A DNA stretch of 64,000 nt from Enterococcus sp. HY326 (GTDB lineage: Bacteria; Bacillota; Bacilli; Lactobacillales; Enterococcaceae). The stretch spans positions 62,001 through 126,000 of the forward strand of contig NZ_JANLGQ010000003.1 of assembly GCF_026157065.1 (NCBI RefSeq). Reading direction: 5' to 3'. A program made the position numbers and the translations under genes. The notes under the pieces are model-generated. The model was not told the origin of the DNA. It worked only from the letters and a program-made list of their open reading frames with translations, and searched no databases. Below, piece after piece: positions 25,633 to 34,116 of the stretch (the stretch's first letter is position 1; each line of letters begins with the position of its first letter).

Positions 25633-26785
25633 TACCAAGTTCATTTTTGATGATAGGTGTGAAGAAAGAGTTGGTGAATGCATAGAGGAACTTGGGTATA
25701 GTAAGGTTCTACTATTACATGATGACGGAAAATTTCTTCAAGAAAGTGGTCTGCTAGACACCGTCGTGAGTTCATTGCAAAATTCGAAAATCAATTTTTG
25801 GGTGTTATCTGGAATTTTGCCGAACCCGAGATTGACAATCGTTGAAGAAGGAATTTCTTTAGTTAAAGAACATCAAATTGATTTGATTTTGGCAATCGGC
25901 GGTGGCAGCGTCATTGACACAGCTAAGGCAATTGGTATTGGAGCTAAGGTAAATCATCCAGTTTGGGATTTTTTTGAAGGAAAAGCAATTCCTAAGGATA
26001 CTGTTGCAGTAAGTTCATTGTTAACTTATCCATCAGCAGGAAGCGAATCTAGCTGTGTGACTGTCATTAATAATACAGAAAAAAAGCAAAAGCTTTTAGT
26101 AAGTGCTCCAATTATCAGACCTAGAATGGCTTTTATGAACCCTCGCTTAACCTATTCACTACCCGGCAGTTTAACGGCTTTGGGAATTGTTGATATGTTT
26201 TCACATATATGCGAGAGATATTTTTCAGACTCTGATGAAATAGGTGTTATTGATCGTATGGCAGAGGGGGCACTTAAAACAATTGTCGAGATTGGTCCTT
26301 TATCGATTTCTGAACCAAATAATTATTTTTATCGATCTGAATTGATGTGGCTGTCAACGATTGCTCAAAATAATACTTTAGGGATTGGTAGAAGCCAGGA
26401 CTGGGCCACGCATGAAATTGCTAATGAGCTTAGTGCATTGTATGACACTCCACACGGCATTACAATTTCAATTATCATGCCTGCTTGGCTTAAGTACGTG
26501 TCTCGGATGCGACAACAACGAGTCGGGCGCTTTGCTGTAAAAGTTTTTGATGTTGAAGAATCAACTCAAGAGTTATCTAAACAGGCGGAGGAAGGAATCA
26601 CAGCGTTAGAAGCATTTTTCAAAAAAATGAAGATGCCAGTATCGCTAAGGGAGTATGGTCTTACAGAAATTGATATTGAGGCGCTCCTAGATGGAATTAA
26701 TTTTAATGGTGATGACCAGTCAATCGGCAGCTATTACCGTTTAAATAGAAATGATTGTCGTGAAATTATTAGAATAGCGTATTAA
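25604..26785 (+). CDS. Iron-containing alcohol dehydrogenase
   Basis: 393-residue NAD(P)-dependent enzyme of the YqhD/BdhA type. The cofactor loop GGGSVIDTAK is at about 99-108. The metal ligands are D197 and H201 (IVDMFSHICE), H270 (WATHEIANE) and H284 (DTPHG). It starts at TTG eight bases after GGAGG, inside the HAD gene. It probably interconverts an aldehyde and alcohol arising from sugar breakdown; the substrate is unknown. Confidence 0.92.
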   Translation: MKGNFEIEIDTKFIFDDRCEERVGECIEELGYSKVLLLHDDGKFLQESGLLDTVVSSLQNSKINFWVLSGILPNPRLTIVEEGISLVKEHQIDLILAIGGGSVIDTAKAIGIGAKVNHPVWDFFEGKAIPKDTVAVSSLLTYPSAGSESSCVTVINNTEKKQKLLVSAPIIRPRMAFMNPRLTYSLPGSLTALGIVDMFSHICERYFSDSDEIGVIDRMAEGALKTIVEIGPLSISEPNNYFYRSELMWLSTIAQNNTLGIGRSQDWATHEIANELSALYDTPHGITISIIMPAWLKYVSRMRQQRVGRFAVKVFDVEESTQELSKQAEEGITALEAFFKKMKMPVSLREYGLTEIDIEALLDGINFNGDDQSIGSYYRLNRNDCREIIRIAY

Positions 26786-26815
26786 TGGATTACAAAATTG
26801 AAAGTGAGGAAAAGA

Positions 26816-28255
26816 ATGGAGAATACTAAAGATGTACATGTGACGGGAGTCCCTGTACCAGAAGAAGGAACTACAGAATTTGAAAAAATGAACAAGATGG
26901 CAAAAAAAGCCATCCCTCTAATCCTTTTGATTTTCACATTTGGTATTTTAGAGCAACAGGCTTTTGGTATGATCTTTGTGAATATTGGTGAACAGTTGGG
27001 AACTCCTAATTTAGCCTCATTAATTACCTCAATTCCTGGTATTATTTTAGGTATTGTTTGTGTTATCTATGGTTCTTTAGGTGACTTTGTTTCTTTGAAA
27101 AAAATGACCATTTTAGGTGTTGTAGTCTTTGTAATAGGTTCCCTTATTGGTTTTGTCTTTGGTCCAATGAGCATTTGGGCTGTCGTTATTGCTCGAGTGC
27201 TACAATCCGCAGGGGGGCAAGTAGCAGGCTCAGTTTTCTTAGTATTAGTATCCAAATATATTTCTAAAGAAAATCGGGTGGTCTATTATGGAATATTTGT
27301 TGCGGTATTTAGATTTTCTGCTGCCTTAGGTGTGGTTGCAGCTGGTTATATCACGAAAGTTGATTGGCGCTGGCTATTCGCAGTTCCTATCCTATCCGTA
27401 CTATTCATTCCTTCATTAGCTAAAAATCTTCCTGATGATAAAGCAGAAGGAGCAAATATTGATTGGCTTGGTTTTGCATTAATCGGTGCGTTTGCCGGAT
27501 CAGTTACGATGTTTTTTACAGATATGAATATTTTCTGGGCATCAGCTTCTGTAATTAGTTTAATTTTGTTTGTTGTCTATATCAATAAAGCGAAAGATCC
27601 TTTCATTACGCCTGAATTCTTTAAGAATCCAGCTTTTATTGCAACAATGGTTGTCATATTTGTCGGTTACTTCTTTAGCTACACCTTAAATGCAGGGGTC
27701 AATGCTATTGGTCTTAATGTTTTCGGGATAGATTCTGCTGAAGTGTCTACCTTGCTTGTCTGGTCGATTTTATTGGCAGCGGTATTAGGTTTTGTCTGTG
27801 GACCTGTAGTTAAAAAAATTGGACGTTCGGCAGCTATTATTATGGCTTTGCTATTTATGGGCTTAGGACTTCTAGCAGTCGCTTTTGCGATTCCTTATGG
27901 GAAGGTGATGGCTTTAGCAGTAGCCCCATGTATTTACTATTTTGGGACCTCTTTCTTTTATTCACCAATCGTAGATACAGCGACATTGACTGTAACCCCA
28001 GAAGAATCTGGCCGTGTTTTAGGAGCTAACGATTTGGTTCAAGCGATTACTGGCTCAGTTGGTGTGGCAATCTTTGGTGGAATGATGTCATCTGGTGTAT
28101 TTTCTGGAGGCAGTTTAACTGGTACGGCAGAAGGTGCAGCTTCAACTTATTCAAATGTGTTCATAATTGGTGGAGCTATTGTTTTAGCGGCGATGCTCAT
28201 CTTCATTTTTACTAAAAAAATGATTTATCAGTACTCAGATAAGATTAAACGCTAA
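26816..28255 (+). CDS. MFS transporter, 14-helix type
   Basis: About 479 residues with 13-14 hydrophobic segments, resembling DHA2-type drug/proton antiporters. The motif ARVLQSAGGQVAG follows the fourth helix. The ATG used has a TGAGGA site; an earlier TTG is in frame but lacks one. In an operon with an uptake ECF system, an MFS carrier might export a product or import a related compound. Confidence 0.88.
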   Translation: MENTKDVHVTGVPVPEEGTTEFEKMNKMAKKAIPLILLIFTFGILEQQAFGMIFVNIGEQLGTPNLASLITSIPGIILGIVCVIYGSLGDFVSLKKMTILGVVVFVIGSLIGFVFGPMSIWAVVIARVLQSAGGQVAGSVFLVLVSKYISKENRVVYYGIFVAVFRFSAALGVVAAGYITKVDWRWLFAVPILSVLFIPSLAKNLPDDKAEGANIDWLGFALIGAFAGSVTMFFTDMNIFWASASVISLILFVVYINKAKDPFITPEFFKNPAFIATMVVIFVGYFFSYTLNAGVNAIGLNVFGIDSAEVSTLLVWSILLAAVLGFVCGPVVKKIGRSAAIIMALLFMGLGLLAVAFAIPYGKVMALAVAPCIYYFGTSFFYSPIVDTATLTVTPEESGRVLGANDLVQAITGSVGVAIFGGMMSSGVFSGGSLTGTAEGAASTYSNVFIIGGAIVLAAMLIFIFTKKMIYQYSDKIKR

Positions 28256-28285
28256 TAATTAAAGTTTGAAACTGGAGGATAAAAG

Positions 28286-29236
28286 ATGGTAAGGAAAGTA
28301 ATTTTAGATTGTGATCCCGGACATGATGATGCAATGGCTTTATTGATGGCGATTGCCTCAGAAGAAATTGATTTATTGGCAATCACAACTTCAGCAGGCA
28401 ATCAGTTGCCTCAAAAAACCTTTGAAAATGCTAGAAAGCTATTGGCATTAGCTAAAAGAGAAGATATTCCGGTCGCAGCAGGTGCAGCTAAACCGTTAAG
28501 ACGAGAATTGATTATTGCTGATGATGTACATGGGGAGAGTGGTTTAGATGGTGCTGATTTACCCATCCCTACAACTTCTAAATTGTCAATATCAGCTAAC
28601 GATTTAATCGCAGAAATTTTAAAGGAATCTACAGAAAAAGTAACACTAATTGCTACAGGCCCGTTAACTAATATTGCCATTTTCATTCTGTCACATCCAG
28701 AGTTAAAAGAAAAAATCGAATTAATCTCTTTTATGGGAGGTGCTTGCTTCGGTGGGAATATGACTCCAGAAGCTGAGTTTAATATTTATGTCGACCCAGA
28801 AGCAGCTGACATCGTTATGCAATCAGGGGTGCCATTAGCAATGTTTGGCTTGGATGTGACGCTGAAAGCACAACTGTTTGATACTGATATTAAAGAAATT
28901 CGAGAAATAGGCAATGATGTCGCAAAGACAATGGCCGACTTACTAGACTTTTTCAACTTAACAACAACTGTTCCTTTTTGGGCTGATAATCAACACGTTG
29001 AGGGAATTCATATGCATGATCCTTGCGCAGTGGCATTCGTCATTGATCCTACTATCTTCACCACCTATTTGATGCATGTAGAAGTGGAAACCAGCAATAC
29101 TTTAGCTTTAGGTAGTACAGTTGTTGACTATGACAATGTGTTCAAAAAAGACAAAAATGTGGCGGTTAGCTTTGATTTAGATTTACAAAAATTCCGAAAG
29201 CTTACTATGGATACAATGAAGTTTTTCGATAATTAA
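28286..29236 (+). CDS. Inosine-uridine-preferring nucleoside hydrolase
   Basis: 316-residue enzyme that splits ribonucleosides into base and ribose. The calcium-binding DCDPGHDDAMAL motif begins at D8 (D8, D10, D14, D15). EFNIYVDPEAA around residue 170 and MHDPCAVA near 248 complete the site. A clear GGAGGATAAAAG site precedes the ATG. It supports a nucleoside as the substrate of the locus, and its ribose product fits the ribokinase that follows. Confidence 0.93.
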   Translation: MVRKVILDCDPGHDDAMALLMAIASEEIDLLAITTSAGNQLPQKTFENARKLLALAKREDIPVAAGAAKPLRRELIIADDVHGESGLDGADLPIPTTSKLSISANDLIAEILKESTEKVTLIATGPLTNIAIFILSHPELKEKIELISFMGGACFGGNMTPEAEFNIYVDPEAADIVMQSGVPLAMFGLDVTLKAQLFDTDIKEIREIGNDVAKTMADLLDFFNLTTTVPFWADNQHVEGIHMHDPCAVAFVIDPTIFTTYLMHVEVETSNTLALGSTVVDYDNVFKKDKNVAVSFDLDLQKFRKLTMDTMKFFDN

Positions 29237-29297
29237 GGGGTTTCGCAGTTAGAAATATGAATCAAATAATTTTGTCACTAGGTGAGAGGAAAGTCCT

Positions 29298-30212
29298 ATG
29301 AATAAAGTAACTGTATTGGGTAGTATAAATTTGGATACCACTATTCGGATGAAACAACTGCCAAAACCTGGAGAAACTGTCCATTCTAAAGAACTCTTCA
29401 GTAGCGGTGGCGGCAAAGGGGCAAATCAAGGGATAGCGGCTCAAAGAAGTGGTGCAATGACCACTTTTATAGGTGCAGTAGGAAATGATGAAGCAGGAAA
29501 ACTTTTACTGGATTTATTGAGTCAAGATGGAATAGATATCTCTGGCATAAGAACTCTAGAAAATGAAAGAACAGGATCAGCGGTTGTCATGGTTGATGAT
29601 GTCGGAGAAAATTGTATTGTTATCCATTCTGGAGCTAATGAGAAAGTCAGTCTTCCTAACTCAAATTGGCTGATTCACCAAATTCAAAATAGCGATTTTC
29701 TAATTGCTCAGTTTGAGACTAATCTGAATGTCATCATTCAAGCTTTCAAAATAGCTAAAGAAAATGGGATAAAAACTATTTTGAATCCAGCTCCAGGTAC
29801 TAATCGAATTCCTAGGGAGCTGCTTCAAAACACAGATATCTTAATTCCTAATGAAACTGAAGTTGAAATAATTACCGGTCTTACAGTTCAAACGGAAGAA
29901 AACTTGGAAACGGCAGCTAAAGAAATTTTGAAATACGGAGTGGAAGTGGTGATTATTACTTTAGGAAGCAGAGGTTCTTACTATTTTAGCCAGAATGGAT
30001 CTGGGATAATTGCTGCTCAAAAAGTTCAAGCAATAGATTCTACAGCTGCTGGGGATACTTTTATTGGAGCTTTGGCGGCTGTTTTAAAAGCAGATTACTC
30101 CAATCTAGTCAGTTCAATTGAATTTGCATCACATGCTTCAGCCATAACTGTACAGCGCTATGGTGCGCAACCTTCAATTCCGTATCTAAAAGAAATTTTA
30201 GCAACAAAATGA
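29298..30212 (+). CDS. rbsK: Ribokinase
   Basis: 304 residues that phosphorylate ribose to ribose-5-phosphate. The N-terminal GSINLDTTIRM, the GGGKGANQGIAAQRSG loop and the catalytic DSTAAGDTFIG (like E. coli RbsK) are canonical. It is the last gene of the operon before a strong terminator. A separate kinase domain is fused to the operon's regulator. Confidence 0.93.
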   Translation: MNKVTVLGSINLDTTIRMKQLPKPGETVHSKELFSSGGGKGANQGIAAQRSGAMTTFIGAVGNDEAGKLLLDLLSQDGIDISGIRTLENERTGSAVVMVDDVGENCIVIHSGANEKVSLPNSNWLIHQIQNSDFLIAQFETNLNVIIQAFKIAKENGIKTILNPAPGTNRIPRELLQNTDILIPNETEVEIITGLTVQTEENLETAAKEILKYGVEVVIITLGSRGSYYFSQNGSGIIAAQKVQAIDSTAAGDTFIGALAAVLKADYSNLVSSIEFASHASAITVQRYGAQPSIPYLKEILATK

Positions 30213-30251
30213 AGAACGCTTGCGATATTTACCAAATGTAAAAAAATTTAA

Positions 30252-30296
30252 AATGAATAGTCAAATGTTTAACTTCATTTGACTATTCATTTTTTG
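30252..30296 (+). terminator. Strong intrinsic terminator of the ECF/nucleoside operon
   Basis: Two 15-base arms, AATGAATAGTCAAAT and ATTTGACTATTCATT, are perfectly complementary and followed by Ts. Confidence 0.92.
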
Positions 30297-30385
30297 CAGA
30301 AATCAATTAAATAGAGAATTAAAATCGTTAACAATTGTCAAGAATCTTTAATGTATAAAAGTTGATTGTTTTTAAAATATCAACA

Positions 30386-31160
30386 AACTGAATTTCGATA
30401 GTAGTTTAAATTTTAATGCTGAACTATATTTTGACATTAAATTACAACAAGATTACTATGAATTTTGTAAAAAAAGGTTTGTTCAAGAAAATATCCAGAT
30501 ACTTCAAGGAGATATTTTTAAATTTCCTTTGAAAGAATTGTCGGGAGAACAAGATGTCTTGTGGATTAGGAATTCTCCGTGGGTAACAGTCAGTACCTTG
30601 TCTAGTTTGGATTCTAATAATTTACCTACTAAGTCTAATATAAAATTTTAAAAGGAATTGACACTCTAACTGGTGCTAGTAATTTTGATATATGTGAATA
30701 TATAATTTTATAATTGATAGATGAATGTAAAAAAACTAATACGGTTCTAGCTATGTTATGTAAAACTAATGTAGCTCGTAATGTATTTCAAGAGTTGCAT
30801 AGACGAAAAATCAACTTTATTCTCAATGTTTGGCATAGGAGATTGTTCATATTCAAGCTACAAAGTTGGTATCAGTGGCTTCTAAAAAAACCATTGTTTG
30901 TTTTGATGTATTCAGAGAATAAAAAGTCCATGGTGATGGATGATACAGGATATTTTTTATCTTTTGATGACTATGACCTTGCCTATGTGGTGATGCTGAT
31001 TATTAATTCAGAATCTGTTCAAGAATTTTTAAAGACTATTGCTTTTTTGGATGCTAAACATCTTTTTACAAAAAAAGTAATACAGCGGATTGATTTTAGA
31101 AAAAATATTGCTTATTTAACGATTGAGGATTTAGTTCAGACAGAAATGAATTTGGACTGA
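30386..31160 (+). pseudogene. Decayed DNA methyltransferase (NPPW-type) remnant
   Basis: Three pieces in changing frames read like a SAM-dependent DNA methyltransferase: FDIKLQQDYYEFCKKRF, IRNSPWVTVSTLSSLDS, then KGIDTLTGASNFDICEYIIL and a C-terminal part ending at 31160. The pattern matches methyltransferases with NPPWVT...NLPTKSN; the catalytic NPPW is changed to NSPW. There is a frameshift at about 30650, a stop at 30712, and no N-terminal SAM-binding part. It is non-functional, a relic of a restriction-modification system. No nuclease gene is visible. Confidence 0.7.
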
Positions 31161-31322
31161 ATCTTTACATAACTGATGAAATTTATCCGAATTTATGAAT
31201 TTTAGTTCATATTCATGGAAGTTTCGTTTTCTTAAGTGTTGATGTAAAGGGATTCATAGTTTTCAATAGGAAATTCTCAAAACATTAACATTCGTTTCCT
31301 ATAGAGTTAGATATATAAACCT

Positions 31323-31360
31323 AAAAGGCACTTTCCATTTTTATTGGAAAGTGCCTTTTT
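31323..31360. terminator. Intrinsic terminator at the end of the AraC-type gene
   Basis: AAAAGGCACTTTCCA and TGGAAAGTGCCTTTT pair perfectly around a short T-rich loop, with A and T runs on both sides so it can work on both strands. The 160 bases before it hold nothing recognisable. Confidence 0.9.
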
Positions 31361-31366
31361 CACTAC

Positions 31367-32203
31367 TCACCCCTCATCCCCCAACATCAACGATGGCGCC
31401 TTCCCAAATTTCTTCTTAAAAGATTTACTAAAATGAAACGTATCCTGATAGCCCACTAGCTTGGCGACGTCGCCAACGGTGTGCTGTTTTTTTTCTAGCA
31501 GATATTTGGCGTGATTGAGGCGAATATCAATTAGGTAGCTGATGGGGCTGACGCCAATCAGCTCTTTGAAAATACGTGAGAGATAGGTGGCGCTAACAAA
31601 ATGGTCTTGGGCCAGCATTTCTAGCGTAATTTCTTGGTCATAATGGTTTTCAATGTAGTAGAGCACCTGGTTGACGATTTTTTGTTGGCGATTTTCATTG
31701 TCGAAGAGCAGGTTGGACATTTTGATATCGTTTTCAGTATTGAGGGCCCGCAGAATATAAATCAGCATTTCGATGATGATAATTTTTTGCATCATGGCGC
31801 TCTCTGATTGTTGCTGTTCGACTTCGTTGATGGCCTGCCAGGCTTTTTGCAAAACAAAATGCTGGTATTTGCCCAGATTTGGGCGTGGATGGTCGTGGGG
31901 CAGAAAATTGCGCTTGAAGCCATCTAAGGAAATATTGCGGATGCCGATATGAAGTTGATGGGAAAAAGTATCTGGCTGCTGCCATTCCCGATGGCGCATG
32001 CCGGAATTGAAAATCATCACATTTCCGGCGGCTAAAGAGATGGGCTCTTCCCCTTCAAATTGATAGATGGCTTCTCCCTCTAAAATAATGCTGATTTCTA
32101 AAAAATCATGGCTGTGCATATTGGAAAAATTGCGGTCATTATTCCAAGGGTCAAATAGGTAAATGACCTCAGGACTAAAAGTTTTTGGCGAAATAAAATT
32201 CAT
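31367..32203 (-). CDS. AraC family regulator with N-terminal cupin domain
   Basis: 278 residues. The N-terminal part is a cupin-like sensor (MHSHDFLEISIILEGEAIYQ). The C-terminal ~100 residues carry two helix-turn-helix units (LAQDHFVSATYLSRIFKE and VGDVAKLVGYQDTFHFSKSF). Such proteins usually sense a sugar. It is divergent from the ABC exporter pair, 167 bases apart, and may control it. Confidence 0.9.
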   Translation of the reverse strand: MNFISPKTFSPEVIYLFDPWNNDRNFSNMHSHDFLEISIILEGEAIYQFEGEEPISLAAGNVMIFNSGMRHREWQQPDTFSHQLHIGIRNISLDGFKRNFLPHDHPRPNLGKYQHFVLQKAWQAINEVEQQQSESAMMQKIIIIEMLIYILRALNTENDIKMSNLLFDNENRQQKIVNQVLYYIENHYDQEITLEMLAQDHFVSATYLSRIFKELIGVSPISYLIDIRLNHAKYLLEKKQHTVGDVAKLVGYQDTFHFSKSFKKKFGKAPSLMLGDEG

Positions 32204-32370
32204 CGAAGGCCCCTCATTTCCTCACTCATATAAATAATATTTTACATTATCTAGACAAAGAAAATCCATTCTCATTGGCAACTATTTTCATTAAACTTTT
32301 ACATGCAAACAAGGTGGGATTTTTCTTAAAAAATCTAGAGGGAAATTCCTAAAAGGAAGGTGAAAAGAGA

Positions 32371-34116
32371 ATGGGAGATTTGCAGTGGATTTGGCGTTAT
32401 GCCAAAAGGGACAAGCGGAAAGTTTTTCTGGGATTATTATTTATTTTATTGAATGCGGGGTTGGTGATTGTCAATCCGTATGTTGCGGGAGTTATTGTGG
32501 ACCGGGTGATTTATCAAGGGGATGCGGGGCTGTTGCTACCAATTCTGGCGGTGATGATTGGCACGACGCTGCTGCGGACGATTGTTCGTTATAGTTATCA
32601 AATTATTTGGGAGCAGGTGGGTCAGGATACGATTTATGCGCTGCGGGGCGACCTCTATCAAAAATTGCAGGAGCTGGACTTTGGCTTTTTCAATCATACG
32701 CGGGTCGGCGATATTATGGCCCGGATGACGGGAGATACGGATGCGATTCGCCATTTTGTTTCGTGGGTCAGCTATAACGTGTTGGAGTGCGTGATTTGGT
32801 TTGTTTCAGCAATTATTGTGATGGGTACGATTAATTTGCGGCTGACGCTGGCGTTGGTGGCGATTACGCCGTTTATTTTTATTTTGACAAATCGGATGGC
32901 TCGGGATGCCCATCCATTATTTATTGAAATTCGCGAAAGTTTTTCCCGGCTAAATTCGATGGTGGAGGAGAATATCGGCGGCAATCGCGTGGTCAAAGCC
33001 TTCGCCCAAGAGGCTTTTGAGATTGAAAAGTTCAATCACTTTAACGCTGATTTTAAACAACGGAATTTAGATTTGGCTGGAGTCTCCAGAAAATATTTGC
33101 CATTGTTAGATGGACTGGCGGGTAGTTTAGGCATGACAGTTTTGGTGTTGGGTGGCTTTTTAGTAATCAACAGTCAAATGTCTTTAGGGGAATTGGTGGC
33201 TTTCAATGGCTATTTATGGATGTTGAACAATCCCTTGCGGATGAGTGGCTGGCTGATTAATGATGTTCAGCGTTTTTCGGCTTCTTGTATTAAGATTCGG
33301 GAAATGTTAAATCGCAAATCAGAAATTCCTATTGGAGCGGCGGCAGATATTCAGCAAATTAAAGGTGATGTGGAGTTTCGCCATGTGTCTTTTGCTTTTC
33401 CTGATGATCCGGAAAAGGAAATTCTAGCGGATGTCTCTTTTACGATTAAACAAGGGCAGACGATTGGTATTTTAGGAGAGACGGGTTCTGGTAAATCCAC
33501 ACTGGTCAATTTAGTCGGGCGTTTTTACGACCCGACGGCGGGCACGGTTTTAATTGACGGCAAAGATATCAAGACCTATCCCGTGCGACAATTACGGGAA
33601 AAAATTTCGATGGTGATGCAGGATGTCTTTTTATTTTCCAATACGATTGCCGAAAATATTTCTTTTGGGAATCCTTATGCCGACCCAGAGATGATTCAGC
33701 AGATGGCGGCGATTGCCGATGCGGATGCATTTATTCATCGGATGCCAGAGGGCTATGAAACGCTGGTGGGTGAGCGGGGCGTTGGTCTTTCTGGCGGTCA
33801 AAAGCAGCGGATTTCCTTGGCCCGGGCTTTGACCAAAGACCCCGCTGTCCTGATTTTGGATGATACAACGTCTGCTGTCGATATGGAGACGGAAATTAAA
33901 ATCCAAGAAAAATTGACAAATCTGACTCAGCAGAAGACGACTTTCATCATTGCCCACAGGATTTCTTCTGTGCGAAAAGCCGATGTCATTTTGATGATGG
34001 AAAAAGGCAAAATTATTGAACAGGGCACCCATGAAGAATTAATTGCAAAACGGGGCAAATATTTTGAAGTCTACCAAAGACAACTGGGAGGAGCTGAGGA
34101 AAATGGCTCGCAATAA
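32371..34116 (+). CDS. ABC exporter half-transporter, first subunit
   Basis: 581 residues: six-helix membrane domain (about 1-310) and ATPase domain. Walker A is GETGSGKST and the signature is LSGGQKQR, but Walker B reads ILDDTTSAVD, with aspartate in place of the catalytic glutamate. This is the degenerate-site pattern of heterodimeric multidrug exporters such as BmrCD, EfrAB and EfrCD. It overlaps the partner gene by 14 bases. Confidence 0.92.
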   Translation: MGDLQWIWRYAKRDKRKVFLGLLFILLNAGLVIVNPYVAGVIVDRVIYQGDAGLLLPILAVMIGTTLLRTIVRYSYQIIWEQVGQDTIYALRGDLYQKLQELDFGFFNHTRVGDIMARMTGDTDAIRHFVSWVSYNVLECVIWFVSAIIVMGTINLRLTLALVAITPFIFILTNRMARDAHPLFIEIRESFSRLNSMVEENIGGNRVVKAFAQEAFEIEKFNHFNADFKQRNLDLAGVSRKYLPLLDGLAGSLGMTVLVLGGFLVINSQMSLGELVAFNGYLWMLNNPLRMSGWLINDVQRFSASCIKIREMLNRKSEIPIGAAADIQQIKGDVEFRHVSFAFPDDPEKEILADVSFTIKQGQTIGILGETGSGKSTLVNLVGRFYDPTAGTVLIDGKDIKTYPVRQLREKISMVMQDVFLFSNTIAENISFGNPYADPEMIQQMAAIADADAFIHRMPEGYETLVGERGVGLSGGQKQRISLARALTKDPAVLILDDTTSAVDMETEIKIQEKLTNLTQQKTTFIIAHRISSVRKADVILMMEKGKIIEQGTHEELIAKRGKYFEVYQRQLGGAEENGSQ

